Shown in pieces: positions 42,632-50,567 of a stretch of 64,000 bases of DNA. The notes beneath the pieces are model-generated. The model worked only from the letters and a program-made list of their open reading frames with translations, made no database searches and had not been told where the DNA came from. The position numbers were made by a program, and so were the translations under genes. The stretch comes from Pseudomonas sp. Os17 (GTDB lineage: Bacteria; Pseudomonadota; Gammaproteobacteria; Pseudomonadales; Pseudomonadaceae): contig NZ_AP014627.1 of the NCBI RefSeq assembly GCF_001547895.1, positions 1,987,501-2,051,500 on the forward strand, written 5' to 3'. How positions within the stretch are numbered: the first letter of the stretch is position 1; each line of letters starts with the position of its first letter.

Positions 42632-43975
42632 TCAGAGCCCCTGCAGCGTTTCCAGCAACACCCGCACCTTGGTGATGGATTCCTGGTACTCCGCCTGCCA
42701 GTCCGAATCCGCGACGATTCCGCCGCCACCCCAGCAACAGATCTGCCCGTCCTTGGCCAGCAGGCTGCGGATGGCGATCGAGCTGTCCATTTCTCCGCGC
42801 ACGTCCAGGTACAGCAGCGAGCCGCAGTACAGGGCCCGTCGTGTGGGCTCCAGCTCGTCGATGATCTGCATCGAGCGGATCTTCGGCGCGCCGGTGATCG
42901 AGCCGCCGGGGAAGCTGCCGGCAATCAGGTCCAGGGCGTCCTTGCCGGGTGCCAGTTCGCCGGTGACGCTGCTCACCAGGTGGTGCACGTTGGGGTAGCT
43001 TTCCAGGCTGAACAGCTCCGGCACGCGCACCGAGCCGGTGCGGCAGGTGCGCCCCAGGTCGTTGCGCAGCAGGTCGACGATCATCAGGTTTTCCGCGCGG
43101 TCCTTGGGGCTGGACAGCAGCTCGGCGGCGTTGGCCGCATCTTCGGCCGCATCCCGGCCGCGCGGGCGGGTGCCCTTGATCGGCCGGGTTTCCACCCGGC
43201 CCTGGCTGACATGGACGAAGCGCTCCGGCGACAGGCTGAGCACCGCGCCGCCGTCCGGCAGGCGTTGAAAGCCCGAGAAGGGCGTCGGGCACGCCGCGCG
43301 CAACGCGCAGTAGGCGACCCACGGCTCGCCCTGGTACTGGCCGCGAAAGCGCTGGGCGAAGTTCACCTGGTAGCAGTCGCCGGCCTGGATGTAATGCTGG
43401 ATGCGCTGGAACGCCTGACGGTAATCCTCGGCACTCAGGTCGGCCTGCATGGGCCGGCTGAGTGTGAACGAGCCTGCCGCCGTGGCGGGCGGTTGGCTGA
43501 ACAGCTGGATCAGGCGCCGACGCTCTGCCTCTTCCAGGCTGGGGTGGAACAGCAACTGGCTGGTGCCCGCCTGGTGGTCATTGATCAGCGCCCAGGCGTA
43601 CAGGCCAAAGCGTGCGTCCGGCAGGTTCAGGTCATCCCGGGCCTGGCTCGGCAGGCGTTCCAGATGGCGGCCGAAGTCGTAGCTGAGGTAGCCGATCAGG
43701 CCGCCGGCGAAGGGCAGTTCATAGGGCGCCGGGACCTGGGCCGGCCCCAGTTGCTGCAGGTTGTGCCGCAGGCGCTGGAGGAAGTCGCCGCCACTTTCGT
43801 CGGCGGCCACCGTCAGCTCGGCCAGCGGCCAGGCGCTGAGCAGGTCGTAGCGACCGCGCTCGGCAGTGGGCCGGCCGCTGTCCAGCAGCACGGCGCCGGG
43901 AGCGTGTTCGATTGCCGCGAAATACTCGGCGGGGTTGGCGCGATAGGGGAGCGGGTGTACGGAACAGGTCAACAT
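42632..43975 (-). CDS. pabB: Aminodeoxychorismate synthase component I
   Basis: A 447-aa chorismate-using enzyme that adds ammonia (from PabA) to make 4-amino-4-deoxychorismate for folate. The N-terminal half has the tryptophan-binding-type fold. The C-terminal chorismate domain shows SLSPERFV, the PIKGTRPRG loop (Lys that forms the covalent intermediate in PabB) and the FPGGSITGAPK signature. ATG 43975 was chosen; ATG 43993 adds six residues. Convergent with thrH. Downstream of the REP doublet on its stop side. Confidence 0.94.
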   Translation of the reverse strand: MLTCSVHPLPYRANPAEYFAAIEHAPGAVLLDSGRPTAERGRYDLLSAWPLAELTVAADESGGDFLQRLRHNLQQLGPAQVPAPYELPFAGGLIGYLSYDFGRHLERLPSQARDDLNLPDARFGLYAWALINDHQAGTSQLLFHPSLEEAERRRLIQLFSQPPATAAGSFTLSRPMQADLSAEDYRQAFQRIQHYIQAGDCYQVNFAQRFRGQYQGEPWVAYCALRAACPTPFSGFQRLPDGGAVLSLSPERFVHVSQGRVETRPIKGTRPRGRDAAEDAANAAELLSSPKDRAENLMIVDLLRNDLGRTCRTGSVRVPELFSLESYPNVHHLVSSVTGELAPGKDALDLIAGSFPGGSITGAPKIRSMQIIDELEPTRRALYCGSLLYLDVRGEMDSSIAIRSLLAKDGQICCWGGGGIVADSDWQAEYQESITKVRVLLETLQGL

Positions 43976-44081
43976 GCGGGGCAAATCAGCCATCGGAGCG
44001 CGGTTGGCGATTGTATGCCTGTGCAGGAGTTGCTCCTAGAGGGGATGTCGGCGATTGCCTGATTCAGGGCGCATTCACCGA

Positions 44082-44130
44082 CCTGTAGCCGCTGCCGCAG
44101 GCGGCGAAAGTTGCCTTCGCACCCCGCGGC
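44082..44130. repeat. Single REP element (GCTGCCGCAGGC class)
   Basis: CCTGTAGCCGCTGCCGCAGGC matches the arms at 42524-42628. A partial inverted copy follows (CCCCGCGGCAG). It lies between pabB and the ATP-grasp gene. Confidence 0.7.
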
Positions 44131-44138
44131 AGTCGTTA

Positions 44139-45125
44139 TCAGCCTTCCACCGGCGGAATGTGACCGAACAGCTCCTGGGCGAAGCGCACTCGCTCTTCGA
44201 CGCTTTCCACGATGCCGCGGGTCTTGAGTTGCTCAAGGTGGGCTTCGATGGCGTGGGTACGCTGGGTCAGGCCGCAGTCGTTGGCGATCTGGATGTTCAG
44301 CCCGGGACGGGCGTTGAGTTCGAGAATCAGCGGGCCCTTGTCCTGGTCCAGGACCATGTCCACGCCGATGTAGCCCAGGCCGCAGAGCTCGTAGCAACCG
44401 GCCGCCAGCTTCATGAAACCGTCCCAGTAGGGCAGTTGCACGCCGTCCACGGCGTTGGTGGTGTCCGGGTGCTTGGTGATGATGTTGTTCAGCCAGGTGC
44501 CGCGCAGCGTCAGGCCGGTGGCCAGGTCGACGCCGACGCCGATGGCGCCCTGGTGCAGGTTGGCCTTGCCCCCGGACTGGCGGGTCGGCAGGCGCAGCAT
44601 GGCCATCACCGGATAGCCCATGAGCACGATGATGCGGATGTCCGGCACGCCTTCGTAGCTGATGCTCTTGAAGATCTGGTCCGGGGTCACCCGGTATTCG
44701 ATCAGCGCGCGGTCGCGGTGGCCGCCCAGGGAGTACAGGCCGGTGAGGATGCTGGAGATATGGTGCTCGATTTCCTCGTGGCTGATGATCTTGCCCGACA
44801 CCGTGCGATAGCGTCCCTCGAAGCGGTCGGCGATCACAATGATGCCGTCACCGCCGGCGCCTTGCGCCGGCTTGATCACGAAGTCGTTGCGTTCACCGAT
44901 GATCGCGTCGAGCTTGTCGATTTCCTTCTCGGTGGAGATCACCCCGTACAGTTCCGGCACATGGATGCCGGCCTTGATCGCCCGCTCCTTGGTGATGATC
45001 TTGTCATCGACGATGGGGTACAGGCTGCGCTTGTTGTACTTGAGCACGTAGTCGGCGTTACGCCGGTTGATGCCCATGATTCCCCGCGCTTCCAGGGCTT
45101 TCCAGGTCTTCCACAGGCCGAACAT
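44139..45125 (-). CDS. RimK-like ATP-grasp ligase (alpha-L-glutamate ligase family)
   Basis: A 328-aa ATP-grasp enzyme that probably joins an amino acid to a peptide or protein end. ATP-site features: FVIKPAQGAGGDGIIVIAD near 82-100 and GLGYIGVDMVLDQDKGPLILELNARPGLNIQIAN near 249-282 (Mg-binding ELN). Last gene of a three-gene operon: its ATG shares one base with the stop of the 7TM gene. The set protease-7TM-ligase is conserved in many Gammaproteobacteria. Substrate unknown. Confidence 0.88.
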   Translation of the reverse strand: MFGLWKTWKALEARGIMGINRRNADYVLKYNKRSLYPIVDDKIITKERAIKAGIHVPELYGVISTEKEIDKLDAIIGERNDFVIKPAQGAGGDGIIVIADRFEGRYRTVSGKIISHEEIEHHISSILTGLYSLGGHRDRALIEYRVTPDQIFKSISYEGVPDIRIIVLMGYPVMAMLRLPTRQSGGKANLHQGAIGVGVDLATGLTLRGTWLNNIITKHPDTTNAVDGVQLPYWDGFMKLAAGCYELCGLGYIGVDMVLDQDKGPLILELNARPGLNIQIANDCGLTQRTHAIEAHLEQLKTRGIVESVEERVRFAQELFGHIPPVEG

Positions 45126-46657
45126 CAGGAGTCTGCCTTGACGAAGGCTTTGAAACGCACGAGTTCGGTCAGGCGGTAGCCGCGATAGCGACCCATCGCC
45201 AGCATGAAGCCCACCAGGATCAGCAGCATCGCCGGGAAGGTGAAGACGAAGTACGTCAGCTCCGGCACGCTCATGATCAGGTGCGCCAGGGACGCGGCGA
45301 ACAGGGTGCCGATGGCGACTTTCATCGCATGGCCGGCACCGCGCTCTTCCCAGGTGATGGACAGGCGTTCGATGGTCATGGTCAGGATCACCATCGGGAA
45401 CAGCGCCACCGACAGGCCGCGCTCCAGGCCCAGCTTGTGGCTGAACAGGCTGATGGCGGCGATCAGCACCACGACGAAGGTCAGCACCACCGACAGCCGC
45501 GGCAGCATCTGCAGTTTCAGGTGTTCCAGGTAGGAGCGCAGGGACAGCCCGAGCGCGGTGATCACCGTGAACAGCACGATGCCGAAGCCCAGTTGGGTTT
45601 CGCGGAACGCCAGGGCGATCAGTACCGGGGTGAAGGTGCCCAGGGTCTGCAGGCCGATCAGGTTGCGCAACACCAGGATCACCAGCACGCCGATGGGGAT
45701 CATCACCATGATCATGAAGGTCTGCTGGGTCTGCAGCGGCAGGCCGTAGAGCGAGTATTCGAGGAAGTTGGCGTCGGTGTTCTCGTCGGTCAGCTTGGCC
45801 AGGCGAATGGCGTTCATTTCGCTGTTGTTGAGGCTGAAGGTGACGTTGGCTTTCTTGCCGCCATCGACGGTGATCAGGTTGTCGTCACCGGTCCACCACA
45901 GCAGGCGGTCGCTGGGCATGCCCTGCTCGCCGGTTTCCGGGTTGAAGTACAGCCAGTCGGTGCCATTGAAGCTGCGCAGCCAGAGCTCCGGGGTCTGCGG
46001 CTGGTCGGCCACCAGGCGGATGGTGTGGACCTTCTCCATCGGCACATGGGCAATGGACAGCAGCAGCTCGACGATCTTGGCCTTGTTGGCGCTGGACGTG
46101 TCGCCGGCCAGCAGCAGCTTGGCGTTGTCGTCATTGGCGTTGTTGACGCGCTTGATGGCTTCGCTGATGAAGGTCTCGACGTCCGCCGAGTGCTGGCGGA
46201 TCGGCGCCAGCAAGGCTTCGGCGGCAATCTTTTCCGGGCCTTCCACGGCCATGCTGTCGCGGAAGGTCGGGCCCTTGATCTTGGATTTCTCGGCGCTGTA
46301 GCGCTTGGTCAGCACCAGGCGGTAGTACAGGGTCTGGTTGCCCTTGGCCCGGCGCGCCGACCAGGTGACCTTGCGGTTGCCGTCGACGCGGTTCACCGCC
46401 ACCCCATAGTTGTTGGAGATGAAGCTCTCGTTGAGGCTCACGTAGTCGCGGCTCAGGGGCGGCACGAACATCTGGATCTTGATCGGGTCCTTGCCGTTGG
46501 CGACGAACTCGACCTTGGCATCGATGTTCCACAGATCGTCGGTGGCGTCTTCGGTCACTGGAATGCCCAGCACGAAGATCTGATAGGCCGTGATCGAAAT
46601 GCCCAGCACCACCAGGATGGCGATCAGGACTTTCAGATGAAGGGTAAGAGAGCGCAT
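45125..46657 (-). CDS. Inactive transglutaminase-like domain fused to seven membrane helices
   Basis: A 510-aa membrane protein. Residues 7-29 anchor it. A periplasmic transglutaminase-like region covers about 40-310, without the usual catalytic Cys (no cysteine is seen in the domain), so it is probably a binding rather than catalytic domain. From about 333 to 500 follow about seven helices (FMIMVMIPIGVLVILVLRNLIG ... MLLILVGFMLAMGRYRGYR). Middle gene of the operon, 5 bp after the protease-like gene and overlapping the ligase gene by one base. It may pass a periplasmic signal to, or deliver substrate for, the ligase. Confidence 0.9.
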   Translation of the reverse strand: MRSLTLHLKVLIAILVVLGISITAYQIFVLGIPVTEDATDDLWNIDAKVEFVANGKDPIKIQMFVPPLSRDYVSLNESFISNNYGVAVNRVDGNRKVTWSARRAKGNQTLYYRLVLTKRYSAEKSKIKGPTFRDSMAVEGPEKIAAEALLAPIRQHSADVETFISEAIKRVNNANDDNAKLLLAGDTSSANKAKIVELLLSIAHVPMEKVHTIRLVADQPQTPELWLRSFNGTDWLYFNPETGEQGMPSDRLLWWTGDDNLITVDGGKKANVTFSLNNSEMNAIRLAKLTDENTDANFLEYSLYGLPLQTQQTFMIMVMIPIGVLVILVLRNLIGLQTLGTFTPVLIALAFRETQLGFGIVLFTVITALGLSLRSYLEHLKLQMLPRLSVVLTFVVVLIAAISLFSHKLGLERGLSVALFPMVILTMTIERLSITWEERGAGHAMKVAIGTLFAASLAHLIMSVPELTYFVFTFPAMLLILVGFMLAMGRYRGYRLTELVRFKAFVKADS

Positions 46658-46662
46658 TGGAA

Positions 46663-47199
46663 TTACTCTGCGGTATGAGCGTCGGTGGCGCAGGCGGGTT
46701 TGCCAGCAGCGTATTTAAGACTGGGGTCGACCAGGGCATCGAAGCGTTTCAGGGCTTCGGAGCCAATCAGCAGCGGGTATTGGAAGGCGCTGCGGTCGGT
46801 CAAGTTCACTTCGATGCTGCGCAAGGCGCTGCCCATGCACACATCCAGGGCGATCACCGGCCGGGCGGTGTAGTTCTTGTCTTCATCGGGGTCATAGTCG
46901 CCGGCGCGGCGCTTGATCTTGCTGACCCGGGCCAGAGGCCGCTCGATGGGGTGGCTGTGGGCGGTGTCGATGGCCAGGTAGAAACGCACCCAGGATTCGC
47001 CATTGCGCTTGAAGCGCTTGATGTCGCGGGCACTCAGGGACGCGGTCTTGGCGCCGGTGTCGAGCTTGGCCGCGACTTCCAGGTCAATGTCCGACAACCG
47101 TGCGTATTCATTCAAACCGTAGACAGTCTTGCCGGCGGCGGCGCTGATGCCGGGAAGGGCAAGCAGGCAGAGGAGGGGGGGGAGGGCCTTGAGTCTCAT
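46663..47199 (-). CDS. Retropepsin-like (RimB/DUF-type) aspartic protease, periplasmic
   Basis: A 178-aa protein, signal peptide 1-22 (cut after SAAA), then a single retropepsin-like domain with the catalytic Asp in LDTGAKTASLSA (D47-T-G). These proteins are often annotated as ATP-dependent zinc proteases but the DTG motif indicates an aspartic-type fold, acting as a dimer. First gene of the operon with the transglutaminase-like/7TM and ATP-grasp genes. ATG 47199 follows AGGATCT. It may trim the peptide that the ligase extends; that is inference. Confidence 0.87.
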   Translation of the reverse strand: MRLKALPPLLCLLALPGISAAAGKTVYGLNEYARLSDIDLEVAAKLDTGAKTASLSARDIKRFKRNGESWVRFYLAIDTAHSHPIERPLARVSKIKRRAGDYDPDEDKNYTARPVIALDVCMGSALRSIEVNLTDRSAFQYPLLIGSEALKRFDALVDPSLKYAAGKPACATDAHTAE

Positions 47200-47380
47200 A
47201 GATCCTGATGGGCATGGGTTCTTCAATTCAAGGCGACCGGCATTGCTGCGCAAGCTCCCTCGTGTGCGTGCCATAAAAAGATGACAGGCCAATGCGGGCG
47301 GCATTCTAGCATGCTGGTTTTGCCGCGCCAGGGCTGGGGGCGGGCCTTTTGTCTCGTTTTGGTGCAAAGGGTTATTAGAC

Positions 47381-47394
47381 GATTGTCGACAATC
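47381..47394. promoter_or_regulatory. Perfect 14-bp palindrome upstream of the prp operon
   Basis: GATTGTCGACAATC. A GntR/FCD-type dyad, 73 bases (about seven helical turns) centre to centre from the TGTCGACA copy at 47457-47464. Likely bound by the GntR regulator encoded next. Confidence 0.65.
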
Positions 47395-47456
47395 TCAATT
47401 TTTCCTTTGACTGTTTTCGGGGTATTGGCTAGTTTTTGCCTCATTGATTTTCAAGG

Positions 47457-47464
47457 TGTCGACA
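47457..47464. promoter_or_regulatory. Second TGTCGACA operator copy, overlapping the GntR translation start
   Basis: GTGTCGACAAT repeats the core of the 47381 palindrome, three bases before the ATG. With the upstream copy it could form a loop or a roadblock to shut the operon. Confidence 0.55.
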
Positions 47465-47466
47465 AT

Positions 47467-48189
47467 ATGCTGGATCAACTGGAACATCCGCTGCCGGCGC
47501 AGGACGATTCTGAAACCCTGTCCGAAAACGTCTTCCGGCGTATCCAGGCCGCCATCGTCAAGGGCGAGATCGCCCCGGGCAGCAAGATCTCCGAACCGGA
47601 ATTGGCCCGAACCTACGGCATCAGTCGTGGCCCGTTGCGCGAGGCCATCCACCGCCTGGAAGGCCAGCGCCTGCTGGTGCGGGTGCCCCATGTCGGCGCC
47701 CGGGTGGTGTCCCTGAGCCACGCCGAACTGATCGAACTCTACGAAATCCGCGAATCCCTGGAAGGCATGGCCTGTCGCCTGGCGGCGGAGCGCATGACCG
47801 GCGAGGAGATCGACGAACTGCGCCGGGTGCTCGATACCCACGAGCGCGATGCGGCGTTCCAGGCCGGCGTCGGCTACTACCAGCAGGAAGGGGATTTCGA
47901 CTTCCACTACCGGATCATCCAGGGCGCGGGCAATCGCACCCTCACGCAGATGCTCTGTGGCGAGCTGTATCAGCTGGTGCGCATGTACCGCATCCAGTTT
48001 TCCGCGACCCCCAACCGCCCGCACCAGGCCTTTGCCGAACACCACCGGATTCTCGATGCCATTGCCGATCGCGACGGCGAACTGGCCGAGTTGTTGATGC
48101 GCCGCCACATCGGCGCCTCGAAACGCAATATTGCGCGTCACTACCAGGACAGCGCCCATCAGACAGCCACTCCACGAGGTGAGTCATGA
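47467..48189 (+). CDS. GntR/FCD-type regulator of the methylcitrate operon
   Basis: A 240-aa GntR-family regulator: winged helix about 14-80 ([52 protein letters not shown]) and an FCD all-helical effector domain about 90-220 ([27 protein letters not shown], then the metal-site His pattern [24 protein letters not shown]). Effector probably a tricarboxylate such as 2-methylcitrate or a derivative. Its stop overlaps the prpB start by 4 bases (ATGA), so it heads the operon. This differs from the sigma-54-type PrpR of enterics. ATG 47467 is supported by family fit; the frame upstream is not protein-like. Confidence 0.9.
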   Translation: MLDQLEHPLPAQDDSETLSENVFRRIQAAIVKGEIAPGSKISEPELARTYGISRGPLREAIHRLEGQRLLVRVPHVGARVVSLSHAELIELYEIRESLEGMACRLAAERMTGEEIDELRRVLDTHERDAAFQAGVGYYQQEGDFDFHYRIIQGAGNRTLTQMLCGELYQLVRMYRIQFSATPNRPHQAFAEHHRILDAIADRDGELAELLMRRHIGASKRNIARHYQDSAHQTATPRGES

Positions 48190-49079
48190 GTTCCAACAAG
48201 AGCACTCCAGGCCAGCGTTTCCGCGATGCGGTCGCCAGCGAACAGCCGTTGCAAGTGGTCGGCGCGATCAACGCCAACCACGCCCTGCTGGCCAAGCGCG
48301 CCGGTTTCAAGGCCATCTACCTGTCCGGTGGCGGGGTCGCCGCAGGCTCCCTGGGCGTACCTGACCTGGGCATCACCGGCCTCGACGACGTCCTCACCGA
48401 CGTGCGCCGCATCACCGACGTCTGCGACCTGCCGCTGCTGGTGGACGTGGACACCGGCTTCGGCTCCTCGGCCTTCAACGTGGCCCGCACCGTCAAGTCG
48501 ATGATCAAGTTCGGCGCCGCGGCGATCCATATCGAAGACCAGGTCGGCGCCAAGCGCTGCGGTCACCGCCCGAACAAGGAGATCGTCTCCCAGCAGGAAA
48601 TGGTCGACCGCATCAAGGCCGCGGTGGATGCCCGCACCGACGACAGTTTCGTGATCATGGCGCGCACCGACGCCCTGGCGGTGGAAGGCCTGGAATCGGC
48701 CCTGGAGCGCGCCGCGGCGTGCATCGAGGCCGGTGCCGACATGGTGTTCCCGGAAGCCATCACCGAGCTTGAGATGTACAAGATCTTCGCCGACCGGGTG
48801 AAGGCGCCGATCCTGGCCAACATCACCGAATTCGGCGCGACCCCGCTGTACACCACCGAACAACTGAAATCCGTGGATGTTTCCCTGGTGCTGTACCCGC
48901 TGTCGGCGTTCCGTGCCATGAACAAGGCGGCGGAAAACGTCTACACCGCGATCCGTCGCGACGGCACCCAGCAGAACGTGATCGACACCATGCAGACCCG
49001 CATGGAGCTCTACGAGCGCATCGACTACCACAGCTTCGAACAGAAGCTCGACGCGCTGTTCGCACAGAAGAAAGGTTGA
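48186..49079 (+). CDS. prpB: 2-methylisocitrate lyase
   Basis: A 297-aa enzyme of the isocitrate-lyase superfamily that splits 2-methylisocitrate to pyruvate and succinate, the last step of the methylcitrate cycle. Catalytic Cys125 lies in [10 protein letters not shown]; the DVDTGFG metal region is at 87-93. Length is normal for PrpB. ATG overlaps the regulator's stop. A REP doublet lies between it and prpC. Confidence 0.96.
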   Translation: MSSNKSTPGQRFRDAVASEQPLQVVGAINANHALLAKRAGFKAIYLSGGGVAAGSLGVPDLGITGLDDVLTDVRRITDVCDLPLLVDVDTGFGSSAFNVARTVKSMIKFGAAAIHIEDQVGAKRCGHRPNKEIVSQQEMVDRIKAAVDARTDDSFVIMARTDALAVEGLESALERAAACIEAGADMVFPEAITELEMYKIFADRVKAPILANITEFGATPLYTTEQLKSVDVSLVLYPLSAFRAMNKAAENVYTAIRRDGTQQNVIDTMQTRMELYERIDYHSFEQKLDALFAQKKG

Positions 49080-49085
49080 ATGAAT

Positions 49086-49175
49086 GCTTGCTCGCGACGG
49101 CCGTCAACGCTGACGCGCAGCCCCTGACTCGCTGGGGCGCGCGGGCCTGGATCGCGAGCAAGCTCGCTCCTACAG
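49086..49175. repeat. REP doublet (GCGAGCAAGC class) between prpB and prpC
   Basis: GCTTGCTCGCGA (49086-49097) and TCGCGAGCAAGC (49152-49163) are perfect inverted arms, the right one extending to CTCGCTCCTACAG. Inside is a second GCCCC/GGGGC dyad. It starts 7 bp after the prpB stop. Confidence 0.9.
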
Positions 49176-49240
49176 TGTCGGGGTGAGTCCCGACCAACGA
49201 AGTTGCCAAGTCCCTAACAAATTCAAGATTGGAGAGAGCA

Positions 49241-50368
49241 ATGGCCGAAGCAAAAGTATTGAGTGGTGCAGGTCTGCGCGGCCAGGTCGCCGGGCAAACC
49301 GCGCTGTCCACCGTGGGCCAGGCCGGTGCCGGATTGACCTACCGCGGCTATGACGTGCGCGAACTGGCGGCCGATGCGCAGTTCGAGGAAGTCGCCTACC
49401 TGTTGCTGTACGGCGACCTGCCGACCCAGGAACAGCTGGTCGCCTACAGCGCCAAGCTGAGCAAGCTGCGGGATCTGCCGCAATCCCTGAAGGAAGTGCT
49501 GGAGCGAATTCCGGCCCAGGCCCATCCGATGGACGTGATGCGCACCGGTTGCTCGTTCCTCGGCAACATCGAGCCGGAGAAGGACTTCTCCCAGCAGCAC
49601 GATGTCACCGACCGCCTGCTGGCGGCCTTCCCGGCGATCATGTGCTACTGGTACCGCTTCAGTCATGAAGGCGTGCGCATCAACTGCGTCAGCGACGAGC
49701 AGACCATTGGTGGTCACTTCCTGCACCTGCTGCACGGCAAGAAGCCCAGCGACTTGCACGTCAAGGTGATGAACGTCTCGCTGATTCTCTACGCCGAGCA
49801 CGAGTTCAACGCCTCCACCTTCACTGCCCGGGTCTGTGCCTCGACCCTGTCGGACTTGTACTCGTGCATCACCGCCGCCATCGGTTCGCTGCGTGGCCCG
49901 CTGCACGGTGGCGCCAACGAAGCGGCCATGGAGCTGATCGAGCGCTTCCACAGCCCCGAAGAGGCGACCGCCGAACTGCTGCGGATGCTGGAGCGCAAGG
50001 ACAAGATCATGGGCTTTGGCCACGCGATCTACAAAGACAGCGACCCGCGCAACGAGGTGATCAAGGGCTGGTCGAAGAAGCTGGCTGACGAAGTCGGTGA
50101 CAAGGTGCTGTTCCCGGTGTCCGAAGCCATCGACAAGACCATGTGGGAGCAGAAGAAGCTGTTCCCCAACGCCGACTTCTACCACGCCTCGGCGTACCAC
50201 TTCATGGGCATCCCGACCAAGCTGTTCACCCCGATCTTCGTCTGCTCGCGCCTGACCGGCTGGGCCGCCCACGTGTTCGAGCAGCGGGGCAACAACCGCA
50301 TCATCCGTCCAAGCGCCGAGTACATCGGCGTTGAACAGCGCAAGTTCGTGCCAATCGAACGCCGCTGA
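49241..50368 (+). CDS. prpC: 2-methylcitrate synthase
   Basis: A 375-aa citrate-synthase-fold enzyme condensing propionyl-CoA with oxaloacetate. Active-site His and Asp are visible: GSLRGPLHGGANE and GFGHAIYKDSDPR with the Asp region SDPRNEVIKGW. Start ATG 49241 follows GGAGAGAGC; an in-frame TTG (49229) is inside the ribosome site. Third gene of the operon, separated from acnD by another REP doublet. Confidence 0.95.
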   Translation: MAEAKVLSGAGLRGQVAGQTALSTVGQAGAGLTYRGYDVRELAADAQFEEVAYLLLYGDLPTQEQLVAYSAKLSKLRDLPQSLKEVLERIPAQAHPMDVMRTGCSFLGNIEPEKDFSQQHDVTDRLLAAFPAIMCYWYRFSHEGVRINCVSDEQTIGGHFLHLLHGKKPSDLHVKVMNVSLILYAEHEFNASTFTARVCASTLSDLYSCITAAIGSLRGPLHGGANEAAMELIERFHSPEEATAELLRMLERKDKIMGFGHAIYKDSDPRNEVIKGWSKKLADEVGDKVLFPVSEAIDKTMWEQKKLFPNADFYHASAYHFMGIPTKLFTPIFVCSRLTGWAAHVFEQRGNNRIIRPSAEYIGVEQRKFVPIERR

Positions 50369-50410
50369 CCGGGAGGGCGCCGGCACCGTGGCTTGAATGC
50401 TCCACACCTT

Positions 50411-50498
50411 TAGGAGCGAGCTTGCTCGCGATCGCGATGGATCAGCCGACAGCGATGTCGGATCGGATTCAGTCATCGCGAGCAAGCTCGCCCCACAA
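50411..50498. repeat. REP doublet (GCGAGCAAGC class) between prpC and acnD
   Basis: GCGAGCTTGCTCGCGAT (50416-50432) and ATCGCGAGCAAGCTCGC (50475-50491) are perfect 17-base inverted arms around a 42-base loop. It occupies most of the gap before acnD. Confidence 0.93.
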
Positions 50499-50567
50499 GG
50501 GATGGATGCCCATTCAGCCCCGTGCCGGACGCTCCCTTTGAAACTACCGTGATCGAGTCCCCTGACC

